DNA of 64,000 nucleotides. It comes from Sanguibacter suarezii NBRC 16159. Its GTDB lineage: Bacteria > Actinomycetota > Actinomycetes > Actinomycetales > Cellulomonadaceae. The first letter of the stretch is position 1. Each line of letters starts with the position of its first letter. The notes beneath the pieces are model-generated. The model did not search any database, was not told the DNA's origin, and saw nothing but the letters and a program-made list of their open reading frames with translations. The stretch lies in assembly GCF_001552735.1 (NCBI RefSeq), contig NZ_BCRT01000011.1, positions 88,744 to 152,743 on the forward strand, read 5' to 3'. Made by a program: the position numbers and the translations under genes. Positions 1 to 9,860 of this stretch are shown piece after piece.

Positions 1-116
1 CCGATAATCGTGGCGACTGCTCCGGCGAGAGCAAGGATGCCTAGCTGCTCGACGCTGCGTCTGCCGTCGTCAGAGGCGTTGAGGTACCGCATCCACAGAG
101 CCCGCACACGCGTCAT
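1..116 (-). CDS. Partial small membrane protein, TadE/Flp-pilin-like N-terminus
   Basis: Only the first 38 codons lie in the window; the rest is beyond the left edge. From the ATG at 116 the peptide has a basic start (MTRVRALWMRY), a short polar stretch with an aspartate pair, the segment RRSVEQLGILALAG and then a hydrophobic run. An Arg/Ser-rich stretch followed by (V/T)E and a hydrophobic helix is the arrangement at the N-terminus of Flp pilins and TadE-like pseudopilins in actinobacteria. The family call rests on this short stretch and is an inference. The start is supported by a promoter whose -10 box ends 6 bases before the ATG. Confidence 0.5.
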   Translation of the reverse strand, partial: MTRVRALWMRYLNASDDGRRSVEQLGILALAGAVATII

Positions 117-122
117 GGCGTC

Positions 123-150
123 ACTCTACGCAGATCGTGCAATGAGTCAA
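123..150 (-). promoter_or_regulatory. Leaderless promoter of the pilin-like gene
   Basis: On the minus strand TTGACT (150-145) and TAGAGT (128-123) are separated by 16 bases. The -10 box ends 6 bases before the ATG at 116, so transcription should begin at or next to the start codon. Confidence 0.55.
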
Positions 151-931
151 GAACTTCGCAGGCGGGACGTCTTGCTTCTCGACGGGAGGTGGGCGGGCGG
201 TTCGATCGAGCTGGCGGCAGGGGAGCACCCCGTCCGACGGCGAGCGCCGCTCCCGGGCAGCGTCCGGCCGCTCTGCGCCGCCGTAATGTCATAAGATACA
301 TTATCGGCGGGGCGGATGGTTGGGCTGGTGGGGTCAGAAGGGGCTGGTCAGGGCCCGAAAGGGCCGGGTAGCGCATGGGAGGCAGACGCGCCGTGATCCC
401 GACAGTCCGCAGGGGCTCGTCAATCTCTAGGTCAGGGCAAACTGCACAGTCGCGGTGGTGGGTCGCTGGCTGCAGGCGGACAGCAAGGCGGCAGTCAGGC
501 TGGGTCGATACGCGACGTCGGTGAGCATCGACGGCAGCCCATGCGGCTGTCGGCTCTGCGGCTCGATGTGACTCGGTGGCGGCGCGTCGGACGGCAGCGT
601 CATCTGCGTCACGGCCGCCGGGACGGTCGCGCAAGCGTCGAGGTGCCTGAGGGTTCTGTAAGAGCTCAAGCACTGGAATCGCTGATCACCGAGCGCCACC
701 GTTGAGCGCTCCGCTCCGTTCTGTGCCGTTTGTCGCACTTACTACGTTGTACGCTGCAAGAACGTAGTATCCGTTTTGGGGCAAACAGGTCCCCCAGTGC
801 GACGCTGAGGCTCGCTCTGGCCGCCTAGAGATCACCTCTGTCACCCGTCGTCTCACGAGTGTCAGAGGCTGTCACTAGGCTCCGCAGAAGTCCTCCGTCC
901 GCTGGAGGCTTCAGTCGAAGGAGCTCGTCCC
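151..931. other. Intergenic stretch without a recognisable gene
   Basis: I see no protein I can recognise on either strand; open frames here are short, arginine-rich and without good ribosome sites. The stretch contains the inverted repeat at 740-769 and, closer to the recombinase, a possible -10 box TAGGCT at 876-881. Together with the recombinase it looks like accessory DNA. Confidence 0.4.
740..769. repeat. Perfect 9-bp inverted repeat upstream of the recombinase
   Basis: TACTACGTT (740-748) and AACGTAGTA (761-769) are perfect reverse complements with 12 bases between. It lies about 160 bases before the recombinase start. It could be an operator, a recombinase arm or core site, or chance; no second copy was noticed in the window. 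Confidence 0.6.
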
Positions 932-1999
932 GTGGTTGCACCACCGTCCCTTGTCCGCCTGACTGTGGCAGTCGCTGTAGACACCTACACCGGCACCTTC
1001 CCCCGGTCTGTCGTCATGGGGTCTCTCTCCCAGGTCACGGTGGACAACTACGTCCGCGACCTGACCGAGTTCGTCGAGATCATCGGTGGCGACAGGATCC
1101 TCGACGACCTCACCAGCGAAGACCTCGACGACGCCGTCGTGACCTACGGCTCCAAGCCGGACGGACGGTTCAACGACCCAGGTGATCGGACGCGGTCGCT
1201 CGGTGCGGCCGCGCGCTTCATGCAGTCCGTCTCGCGGTTGTTCTCCCACGCGACCCGCGTCGGCTGGGTTCAGCTCAATCCGGTCCCGGACATGCTCGTC
1301 ACCTTCAAGGGTGGGCGGACCAGGGCCAAGTCGCGCACGGCACTCCCCCAGTCCGGCGCTGCGGCGCTGCTCTCCACGACCGATCCGGCCGAGAAGCACG
1401 TCACGCGCGCCGACCAGGACATGTTGCTCCGGGACCGGTTCATCCTTCACCTCCTCATGGAGGTGGGGCCGCGCGTCTCCGAGCTGTGCAAGGCAGACCG
1501 CGCTGACATCAGCGTCGACGACGACGGCGCCGCCTGGTTCGACATCCGTCACGGCAAGGGCGGTGGGCACCGCAGAGTCCCCCTGTCCCCCAGGACCATG
1601 GAAGCATTCACCGACTACGACCGCGCCCGCCCGACACCGGCCCCGCGCACCCGCAAGGTCAAGGGCGTCCTGGTGGAGACCGTCGGGGTCGAGGACGCCA
1701 AGCGGGCGCTGGTCCTCACGTGGCGGGGCCTGCGCATGCAGCCGCGCGACGTCGAGCTGATGGTCCACCGTCAAGCCGCACGGATGCCTGCCGCCCTCAT
1801 GCGCGAGGTCACTCCGCACGGCCTGCGCCACACCGCGGCCACCCTCCTTCTAGCCTCCGGCGCCGCCGACGTCATGACCGTCCGCGACATCCTCGGCCAC
1901 GCCTCCGTCGCCACCACGAGCATCTACCTCGACTCTCAAGCCGACCACATGGTGGCAGCCGTCAAGCTGCACCCGGTGACGATGCCGAAGGTGTGCTGA
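932..1999 (+). CDS. Tyrosine recombinase / site-specific integrase
   Basis: A 355-residue XerC/D-like phage-integrase-family recombinase that would cut and rejoin DNA through a 3'-phosphotyrosine. The catalytic set is complete: Arg181 in GPRVSEL, Lys209 in HGKGGGHRRVPL, His296 and Arg299 in HGLRH, His323 in LGHAS and the nucleophile Tyr332 in SIYLD. Residues about 35-110 form the SAM-like core-binding domain. The GTG start is backed by AAGGAG 8 bases upstream. A strong hairpin follows the stop codon. No attachment site, tRNA or excisionase was found, so whether it serves a mobile element or acts as a stand-alone recombinase cannot be told. Confidence 0.9.
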   Translation: MVAPPSLVRLTVAVAVDTYTGTFPRSVVMGSLSQVTVDNYVRDLTEFVEIIGGDRILDDLTSEDLDDAVVTYGSKPDGRFNDPGDRTRSLGAAARFMQSVSRLFSHATRVGWVQLNPVPDMLVTFKGGRTRAKSRTALPQSGAAALLSTTDPAEKHVTRADQDMLLRDRFILHLLMEVGPRVSELCKADRADISVDDDGAAWFDIRHGKGGGHRRVPLSPRTMEAFTDYDRARPTPAPRTRKVKGVLVETVGVEDAKRALVLTWRGLRMQPRDVELMVHRQAARMPAALMREVTPHGLRHTAATLLLASGAADVMTVRDILGHASVATTSIYLDSQADHMVAAVKLHPVTMPKVC

Positions 2000-2044
2000 G
2001 CCTGATCGAGGCGTGACCTGGCGTGGCTCCCTGTCCCAGACGCA

Positions 2045-2079
2045 GAGCGACCCGACCTCACAGAGAGGTCGGGTCGCTC
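2045..2079 (+). terminator. Hairpin terminator after the recombinase
   Basis: A 14-bp perfect stem (2045-2058 with 2066-2079) and a 7-base loop lie 46 bases past the recombinase stop. There is no T-run, as is usual in high-GC actinobacteria. It separates the recombinase from the convergent surface-protein gene and may work both ways. Confidence 0.75.
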
Positions 2080-2112
2080 GGTACGTCGCTCAGGCCGCTC
2101 CGTCGAGCGCCG

Positions 2113-3366
2113 TCAACGACTGCTGTGGCGACGCACTGCGGCCAGGAGGCCTACTCCCCCGGCGATCGCGCTGGCAGCAGCCAGCGCGAGACCAGCTGTC
2201 GTGGCTCCGGTCCAGGCGAGCGATGTGGTGGACGGCGTGGTGGACGACGGTGCGCTCACGGCCGTGTCGCTCTGACCCGCAGTCACGACCCCATCAGAGG
2301 ACGTCGAAGCTGAGTCCTGAGCATCGGCGGTCATCGATGCCGCGGAGCGCTCGGCAGGGGCCTGCGCCTGCTCGCTCGGGACGGCGGGTTCGGCAGGCTC
2401 GACCGAGTCAGCCGGGTCTGCCGGGTCGGCGGGCTCCCCCGGGTCCACCGGCGGGTCGACGGGATCGACCGGCGGGTCCACGGGGTCCACGGGCGGGTCG
2501 ACCGGGTCCACGGGCGGGTCGACCGGGTCCACGGGTGGGTCCACCGGGTCGACCGGCGGGTCCACGGGGTCCACCGGCTTCTCCGGCTCGGTCACCTCCG
2601 GGACGCAGTACGTCCAGTCTCGCTCGTCGACTCCCCCGCGCCCGGAGTTGTCTTCGCCGAAGTGGTAGTTGTAACCGTTGGACTCGGTCCAGGCGATGCA
2701 CATCCCCGGTTGCAGGCCGAAGTACGACCACGGGATGAAGGTCGTCCCGATGAGCTCACGATTGGTGTCGATGCTCACGTTGTTCGCGCCCGGGACATTG
2801 ATGTTCACGTATCCGGACGCGGGGATCGGATCCCGGAAGTGTAAGCCGTCCGAGGCCCACCAGAACGGCCGGTCGTAGCCGTCCTCGTGGTAGCCGTCGG
2901 TGACGGCAGCCAGGGGGGCAGGCGCGGTCGTGTCGCTGGTCTCGTCCGCGGCGCCGTCGGGTGCTGGGCTCTCCTCCTGCGGGATGCCGAGGGGCGCAGT
3001 CAGCGCGAGGCCCTCGACGTCCTTCTCAGAAACCTTCTCGACCTCGGGCGCCGGGTCGGTGGCCTCATCGGGCTGTTCCGCTTCCTCAGACGCCTCCGGT
3101 GCGTCCTCCGCACCGAACGACTCCGACTCCTCGGTCACATCCTCGGCGCCGGCCTCGGGAACCTCTTCCGGTGCAGGCATCTCGGGGGCAGGAACCTCCT
3201 CGACTATCTCGACCTCCGGCGCCGGATCCACGGGGGTGGTCTCGGTGGCGACCGTGGTGGTCGGGTCCTCGACGAGGGGCGCCCCATCCAGAGCCCCCGG
3301 CGAGGAGATGGGGACGGCTGTGAGGACCGCTGCGAGAGCGACGGCAGGGACGGTAGCAGGTGTCAT
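2113..3366 (-). CDS. Sortase-anchored (LAXTG) surface protein with Pro-Val-Asp repeats
   Basis: A 417-residue exported protein. The start is placed at the ATG at 3366 because AGGGAGGAG lies just before it; an ATG 18 bases upstream has no such site and would put the ribosome site inside the gene. An N-terminal Ala/Val-rich signal segment is followed by a long acidic Glu/Pro-rich region, a compact domain with two cysteines (about residues 155-240), then a DPPVDPV-type repeat stalk. The C-terminus is a sorting signal: LAWTG at 383-387, a hydrophobic helix and a basic tail (RRHSSR). LAXTG is the motif used by class E sortases of high-GC Gram-positives. No sortase gene is in the window. The function of the small domain is unknown. 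Confidence 0.8.
   Translation of the reverse strand: MTPATVPAVALAAVLTAVPISSPGALDGAPLVEDPTTTVATETTPVDPAPEVEIVEEVPAPEMPAPEEVPEAGAEDVTEESESFGAEDAPEASEEAEQPDEATDPAPEVEKVSEKDVEGLALTAPLGIPQEESPAPDGAADETSDTTAPAPLAAVTDGYHEDGYDRPFWWASDGLHFRDPIPASGYVNINVPGANNVSIDTNRELIGTTFIPWSYFGLQPGMCIAWTESNGYNYHFGEDNSGRGGVDERDWTYCVPEVTEPEKPVDPVDPPVDPVDPPVDPVDPPVDPVDPPVDPVDPPVDPVDPPVDPGEPADPADPADSVEPAEPAVPSEQAQAPAERSAASMTADAQDSASTSSDGVVTAGQSDTAVSAPSSTTPSTTSLAWTGATTAGLALAAASAIAGGVGLLAAVRRHSSR
2440..2577 (-). repeat. 21-bp coding repeats (DPPVDPV unit)
   Basis: The stalk of the surface protein is encoded by about six near-identical 21-bp units, each giving a 7-residue Pro/Val/Asp block. Codon variation between units is low. 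Unit number is expected to vary between strains by slippage. Confidence 0.85.
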
Positions 3367-3568
3367 GATCTCCTCCCTTGTCATGGGCTGCAGGGTGCAT
3401 TGCGTGGTCGCACGACCATGAAACCGCCTCCTCAGGAGCGCACGGCCCGCACGCGCGATGGTTGAGAAGCGGCACGCGCCAGATGGAGCAGCAGGCTGCC
3501 GACGGCGTAGGTAGCGCCGTCGCGTCCCACTGAGCAGCGCCGGTGGCGCGGCGGGCAGGTGCGGGGGC

Positions 3569-6103
3569 CTAGAGCAGGGCTGCGACCTCGTTGCGGGAGG
3601 CGACGCCGAGCTTGCGGAAGATGCGGTAGACGTGGTTGTCGACAGTTCGGCTGCTGACCACGAGCCGCTCGGCGATCTCCTTGTTGGTCAGCCCTGCGGC
3701 GATGAGCCGGGCCACCTCGACCTCGCGGGCCGTGAGAGTGTCGGCAGGCGCCGAGGCCGGTGTCACCAGGTGCAGCTCTTCCCCCGCCACCGCCAGGCGG
3801 CGCGCGAGCGTCGTCTCCTCATCCCTGGCACGGGTCGTCAGGCCCTCAGCCCGCAGCAGGCGGACCGCTGCGGCGTGCGCACGCACCGCGAAGGCGTTGA
3901 GCCCGTGCGCGCTCAGATCGTCCACCGCGTCCAGGAGTGCCTCGGGATCCTGGACCGCGCACGCCCGGATGTACCGCCCCAGGCACGGCAGCATCGCACC
4001 CTGGGCGGTGGCGGCGAGCTCAGCCAGCTGGGTCAGCTGACCGGCACGCTGCGGGTCGGCCCAGAGACCCGCCAGGTGCGCGCCGTCGACCACCGCAGCC
4101 AGCACGTGCCCCTGGTCGGCCAGAGACTGGACGCCGTCCCAGGCGGGCGCCGTGGCCTCACGGACGTCTTGTCCCGATGCCACCTCGAGCATCGCCGTGA
4201 GGGGTCCTGGGCGCGCGAAGGGCGACGACGCGGCCAGCATCCGCAAGGAGGTGACCTGGGAGATCATGGACCGGGCGCTGGGCAGGTTCCCCTCCAGGAT
4301 CGAGAGCACCGCTCCGATCGACAGCAGCCCGGCGCGTGTGCTCGGACGCAGCGGCGCGGGCGACCCCATCGCGAAGACGGACGTCAGGTGCTCCCGCAGG
4401 CTCGTGAGCCTGCCCTGCAGGTACAGGCCCAGCGCCACGACGTAGCCCAGCGGCTCGATCTGGTCCCCCTCGAGCATGGCGAGCGCCTGGTCGAGCAGGC
4501 GCGACGACCGTTCGGTGGCCGACTCGATGTCCCCCACGCACAGCAGCGACACGGTCACCATCGAGCGGGCGTCCTGTCGAGGTGAGGACTCGGGCAGCGA
4601 CACGGCAGCGAGCTCGCTGTGCGCGTCGTTCACTGCTCCGCGCGCCAGCAGCGCCTCACCGTGGACGAGTCGGACGACCTCGTCCGCCTGGGCGGTGAGC
4701 GGGGTGCGGTGCCGGCGCGGTGCCGTTGCAGCCGTGCCGTTCGCGCCAGGCCGCGGGGAGGTCCGCGCGACGTCCGCTGCGCTGTCCCCCACGGCGAGGC
4801 GGATGTGCTCGGCGACGGCGTCATACACCGGTCTGTTTGCGGGGTCACTGTCCGCGAGGTCGGTGAGCTTCGCCAGCCCCTCGACAGGATCGTGAAGGAT
4901 GAGAGACCGGTAGACCGCTTCCCACATCCAGACGAAGGTCAGGTGGCGCGCGTCCTCCCCGGTCTCCTCGTGGGCCTTGTGCAGGACAGTCTCGATGGTC
5001 TCGGGCGCAGCCCCGGCGGTGACGAGCGCGTCGAGGTACATGACGATGTTGCGGTTCGACGGGTTGACCTCCCACGCATCGCGGCAGACGAGCAGCCGGG
5101 TTGCCGACCGTTCCCGCAGCACCCGCCCCAGCACTGCCGCGGACTCCGGTGACGACCAGGTCACCGGCGAGCTCAGCGGGAGCCGCGGGACCTGTGCCTC
5201 CTCCGTCTTGGTCAGGACCGTGCTGATCGCCTCGACCGCGCGCATCCCGCGGGAGGTGTGCTCATAGTGACGCAGGTGCTCGGCGACCAGCGGCGGGAAG
5301 AGCGCCACGAGGGTGCGGTCGGCCTCCTCGACGAAGCGCAGCAGCCCGTGGTCATCGAGGGTCACGATCACCGACCACGGCAGCAGGCGACGCACCGTCG
5401 CGACCTCAGCCGGCCCCAGCGCGGCGAGAGTCCACACCGCGTCCGTCTCGTCATCGCCGAGCCCCGCCACGAGCCGGTCCACCACGACGCTCAGCGCAGC
5501 GGTCCACAAGTCCTGCTGGGCGACCCAGAGATTCTCCTGGCGCACGAGGCGGCCGGCGCTGCGGGCCTCGAGCGTGATGGCCCGGGCGATCCCGGGCAGC
5601 CCGCCGGAGAGGGCGTAGATCCGGCCGACGGCGTCGGAGTCCACGTCGCCACCGAGGACGTCGTGAGCCAGCCGGTGCACCACCTCGAAGGGCAGCGGCG
5701 GGACCCACAGGACGGTGGCGCTGCGGCCCGCCATGATCCTGTCCACGGATGCGAGCCCCGGGTAGGGAGGGCGCAGAGCTGCCACCACGGTCACATCGTG
5801 GCTCGCCACGGTGGCCGCCAGCACCGCGGCCGTGGCGTCGTCGACCGACTCGGCGTCGTCGATCAGCACGAGAGCGCGCCCGGACCCGACTGCTGACGCC
5901 ACCCGGGCTGCGGCGGCGGCCGTCGCACTGGTCGTCGCGGCAGGCGCGGTGAACAGCCCGGCCAGGACGAGGGGCTCCAAGGGGCGTCCGCCGCGGCCGA
6001 AGGCAGGGAGGGAGAGCACCGTCCAGTCGTCCTCCTGTGCGCCCAGGCGTAGCCGGTCGAGCAGGGTGGTGCGGCCCGAGCCGGGAAGGCCCACCACAGA
6101 CAC
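3569..6103 (-). CDS. Large ATP-binding LuxR-family (LAL-type) transcriptional regulator
   Basis: An 844-residue regulator with an N-terminal AAA-like NTPase domain (Walker A GLPGSGRTT within the first 14 residues, Walker B-like ALVLIDDAE near 80), a long helical middle and a C-terminal GerE/LuxR helix-turn-helix (LTAREVEVARLIAAGLTNKE then SSRTVDNHVYRIFRKLG). LAL proteins sense unknown signals through the ATPase part and activate transcription. The GTG at 6103 is only a few residues before Walker A and has no clear ribosome site. The reading frame stays open upstream with family-like sequence (PLLAAVRDAVSRR), but I see no usable start codon there. An ATG at 6171 is in another frame, so a 5' frameshift or unusual start is possible. 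Confidence 0.85.
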   Translation of the reverse strand: MSVVGLPGSGRTTLLDRLRLGAQEDDWTVLSLPAFGRGGRPLEPLVLAGLFTAPAATTSATAAAAARVASAVGSGRALVLIDDAESVDDATAAVLAATVASHDVTVVAALRPPYPGLASVDRIMAGRSATVLWVPPLPFEVVHRLAHDVLGGDVDSDAVGRIYALSGGLPGIARAITLEARSAGRLVRQENLWVAQQDLWTAALSVVVDRLVAGLGDDETDAVWTLAALGPAEVATVRRLLPWSVIVTLDDHGLLRFVEEADRTLVALFPPLVAEHLRHYEHTSRGMRAVEAISTVLTKTEEAQVPRLPLSSPVTWSSPESAAVLGRVLRERSATRLLVCRDAWEVNPSNRNIVMYLDALVTAGAAPETIETVLHKAHEETGEDARHLTFVWMWEAVYRSLILHDPVEGLAKLTDLADSDPANRPVYDAVAEHIRLAVGDSAADVARTSPRPGANGTAATAPRRHRTPLTAQADEVVRLVHGEALLARGAVNDAHSELAAVSLPESSPRQDARSMVTVSLLCVGDIESATERSSRLLDQALAMLEGDQIEPLGYVVALGLYLQGRLTSLREHLTSVFAMGSPAPLRPSTRAGLLSIGAVLSILEGNLPSARSMISQVTSLRMLAASSPFARPGPLTAMLEVASGQDVREATAPAWDGVQSLADQGHVLAAVVDGAHLAGLWADPQRAGQLTQLAELAATAQGAMLPCLGRYIRACAVQDPEALLDAVDDLSAHGLNAFAVRAHAAAVRLLRAEGLTTRARDEETTLARRLAVAGEELHLVTPASAPADTLTAREVEVARLIAAGLTNKEIAERLVVSSRTVDNHVYRIFRKLGVASRNEVAALL

Positions 6104-6215
6104 GCAGGTCCGCCGCGAGACGGCGTCGCGGACCGCTGCGAGCAGGGGCCCGTCGCCGGGGGAACGGTCATCCGTCCACGATACGGAGCGGCGGCGACCC
6201 GCGCCCCAGGGACGC

Positions 6216-8594
<2,379 letters not shown>

Positions 8595-8627
8595 CGGATC
8601 TCCATCGGTCGGCAGGCAGGTGGGAGG

Positions 8628-8927
8628 TCAGGTCCAGGCGGCTTCGGCGTCGCGCAGGTAGGAGCCCAGGGTGCCCAGCGCACCCGGCACCAGGGCGTAG
8701 ATGGACCACACGCCGCGCTTGTCCCGGGTGAGCAGCCCGGCGTCGACGAGGATCTTGAGGTGGTGGGAGACCGTCGGCTGGGTGAGGTTGAGAGGTTCGG
8801 TGAGGTCCACGACCGACGCCTCTCCGTTCTCGTGCGCCGCGACGAGTGAGAGCAGGCGGAGTCGAGTCGGGTCGCTGAGCGCTTTGAACGACAGTGCCAG
8901 CGCGGACTCGCCGCTGCGTTGGGTCAT
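8628..8927 (-). CDS. ArsR-family winged-helix repressor
   Basis: A 99-residue dimeric winged-helix regulator (LSDPTRLRLLSLVAAHENGE, then LNLTQPTVSHHLKILVDAGLL recognition region). The usual metal-binding Cys-x-Cys of the recognition helix is absent: the matching stretch reads SVVDLTE, and the protein has no cysteine at all. It therefore probably answers to something other than a thiol-bound metal. GGAG lies 10 bases before the ATG. A possible -10 box TAGGAT is at 9005-9000 on the minus strand. It heads the two-gene unit with the UvrA2-like ATPase. Confidence 0.92.
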   Translation of the reverse strand: MTQRSGESALALSFKALSDPTRLRLLSLVAAHENGEASVVDLTEPLNLTQPTVSHHLKILVDAGLLTRDKRGVWSIYALVPGALGTLGSYLRDAEAAWT

Positions 8928-9298
8928 GAGGTTGATGTCTCCGTGCCTGCTCGATGAGCCTGTGAGGTGGGCGCGTCGACTCGAGCACCCAGCGTGCCAA
9001 TCCTACGCAGCCCCAGCGGTGCGCCACTCCCCCGACAGCCGCCCGCACCACCCGACGGGGCCCGACAGTGACGAGTGCAACCATGGACGACCATGCGGGC
9101 GATGGGTCCGCCGCGCTACAATGGCAAGGCTCACCAGGCCACGGTCGCGACGCTGATGACTTCCGTCATCCACTGCACGCATCCCCGCGCATGGTCCTGG
9201 AGCACCACCCGAGTCAGCCGAGACATCGAGATGCGCAGTGTTCGACCGCCATCTCGACGAGTCGGAGCGGCGCATTCACGGTACCTTCACTCAGTGGA
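8928..9298. other. Divergent intergenic region between arsR and rbpA
   Basis: No gene is supported here. The region carries the promoter of arsR (minus strand) and possible upstream promoters of rbpA, including a TACAAT -10-like box at 9117-9122 with no convincing -35. Open frames are short and unlike known proteins. Confidence 0.4.
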
Positions 9299-9324
9299 GG
9301 AACAGAGCGCCTGATCGGCTCGTT
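9299..9324 (+). promoter_or_regulatory. SigR/SigH-type (thiol-oxidative stress) promoter of rbpA
   Basis: GGAAC at 9299-9303 and GTT at 9322-9324 are separated by exactly 18 bases, matching the GGAAT-N18-GTT consensus of actinobacterial SigR/SigH sigma factors except for the last -35 base, which is also tolerated. It lies about 100 bases before the rbpA start. rbpA is a known SigR-regulon member in Streptomyces. Confidence 0.7.
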
Positions 9325-9422
9325 GAAGAACTAGAGCTTGAACTACCGACGTCGTAACACACACGCATCAGGCGGCGCGCGCATCACACGATGACGACAC
9401 CGCGGATTACTTGGAGGACAAC

Positions 9423-9767
9423 ATGGCAGACCGGTCTTTGCGCGGTATGAGCATTGGTGCCAAGAGCATGGAGTCCGATGAGGGCGTCGACTTCGCCCCC
9501 CGCTTCCAGGCCCACTACGACTGCCCCAACGGGCACACGATCATCCTTCCCTTCTCCACCGAGGCTGAGGTCCCCCTGGTCTGGGAGTGCCGCTGCGGCG
9601 AGGAAGCGCTGCTGCGCGACGCCGAGCAGCCCGAGCTGAAGGCCGGCAAGGCCCCGCGCACGCACTGGGACATGCTGCTCGAGCGCCGCACGGTCAAGGA
9701 GCTCGAAGAGCTGCTCGACGAGCGCCTCGCCCTGCTGCGCGCCGGAAAGCTCCGCCGCAGCGCCTGA
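9423..9767 (+). CDS. rbpA: RNA polymerase-binding protein RbpA
   Basis: A 114-residue actinobacterial transcription factor that binds RNA polymerase and the principal sigma factor, stabilises the open complex and modulates rifampicin response. Seen here: an N-terminal tail, the core domain with YDCPNGH and WECRCGEEA (the paired cysteine region), the basic linker (KAPRTHWDM) and the C-terminal sigma-interaction helix (LLERRTVKELEELLDERLA). The ATG at 9423 is chosen because GGAGG lies 5 bases upstream; a TTG 12 bases earlier would swallow that site. Preceded by a SigR-type promoter and followed by a strong terminator. Confidence 0.96.
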   Translation: MADRSLRGMSIGAKSMESDEGVDFAPRFQAHYDCPNGHTIILPFSTEAEVPLVWECRCGEEALLRDAEQPELKAGKAPRTHWDMLLERRTVKELEELLDERLALLRAGKLRRSA

Positions 9768-9795
9768 GCCGCACGGCACCTGCCGCAGCGACCAC

Positions 9796-9831
9796 CGATG
9801 CTCCCGCCCCCTCTGGGGGTCGGGAGCATCG
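9796..9831. terminator. Bidirectional terminator between rbpA and lnt
   Basis: A 16-bp stem with one bulged T (9796-9811 with 9815-9831) and a 3-base loop lies between the convergent ends of rbpA and lnt. The outer 11 pairs (CGATGCTCCCG) are perfect and the inner five are all G-C. Confidence 0.85.
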
Positions 9832-9860
9832 TCGTGTGCGGGGTCGGCCCCGGCGCGGGG

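Noticed and set aside
9121..9156. Tiny ORF behind TACAAT upstream of rbpA
   Set aside because: Eleven codons, basic, with no -35 and no evidence of conservation.
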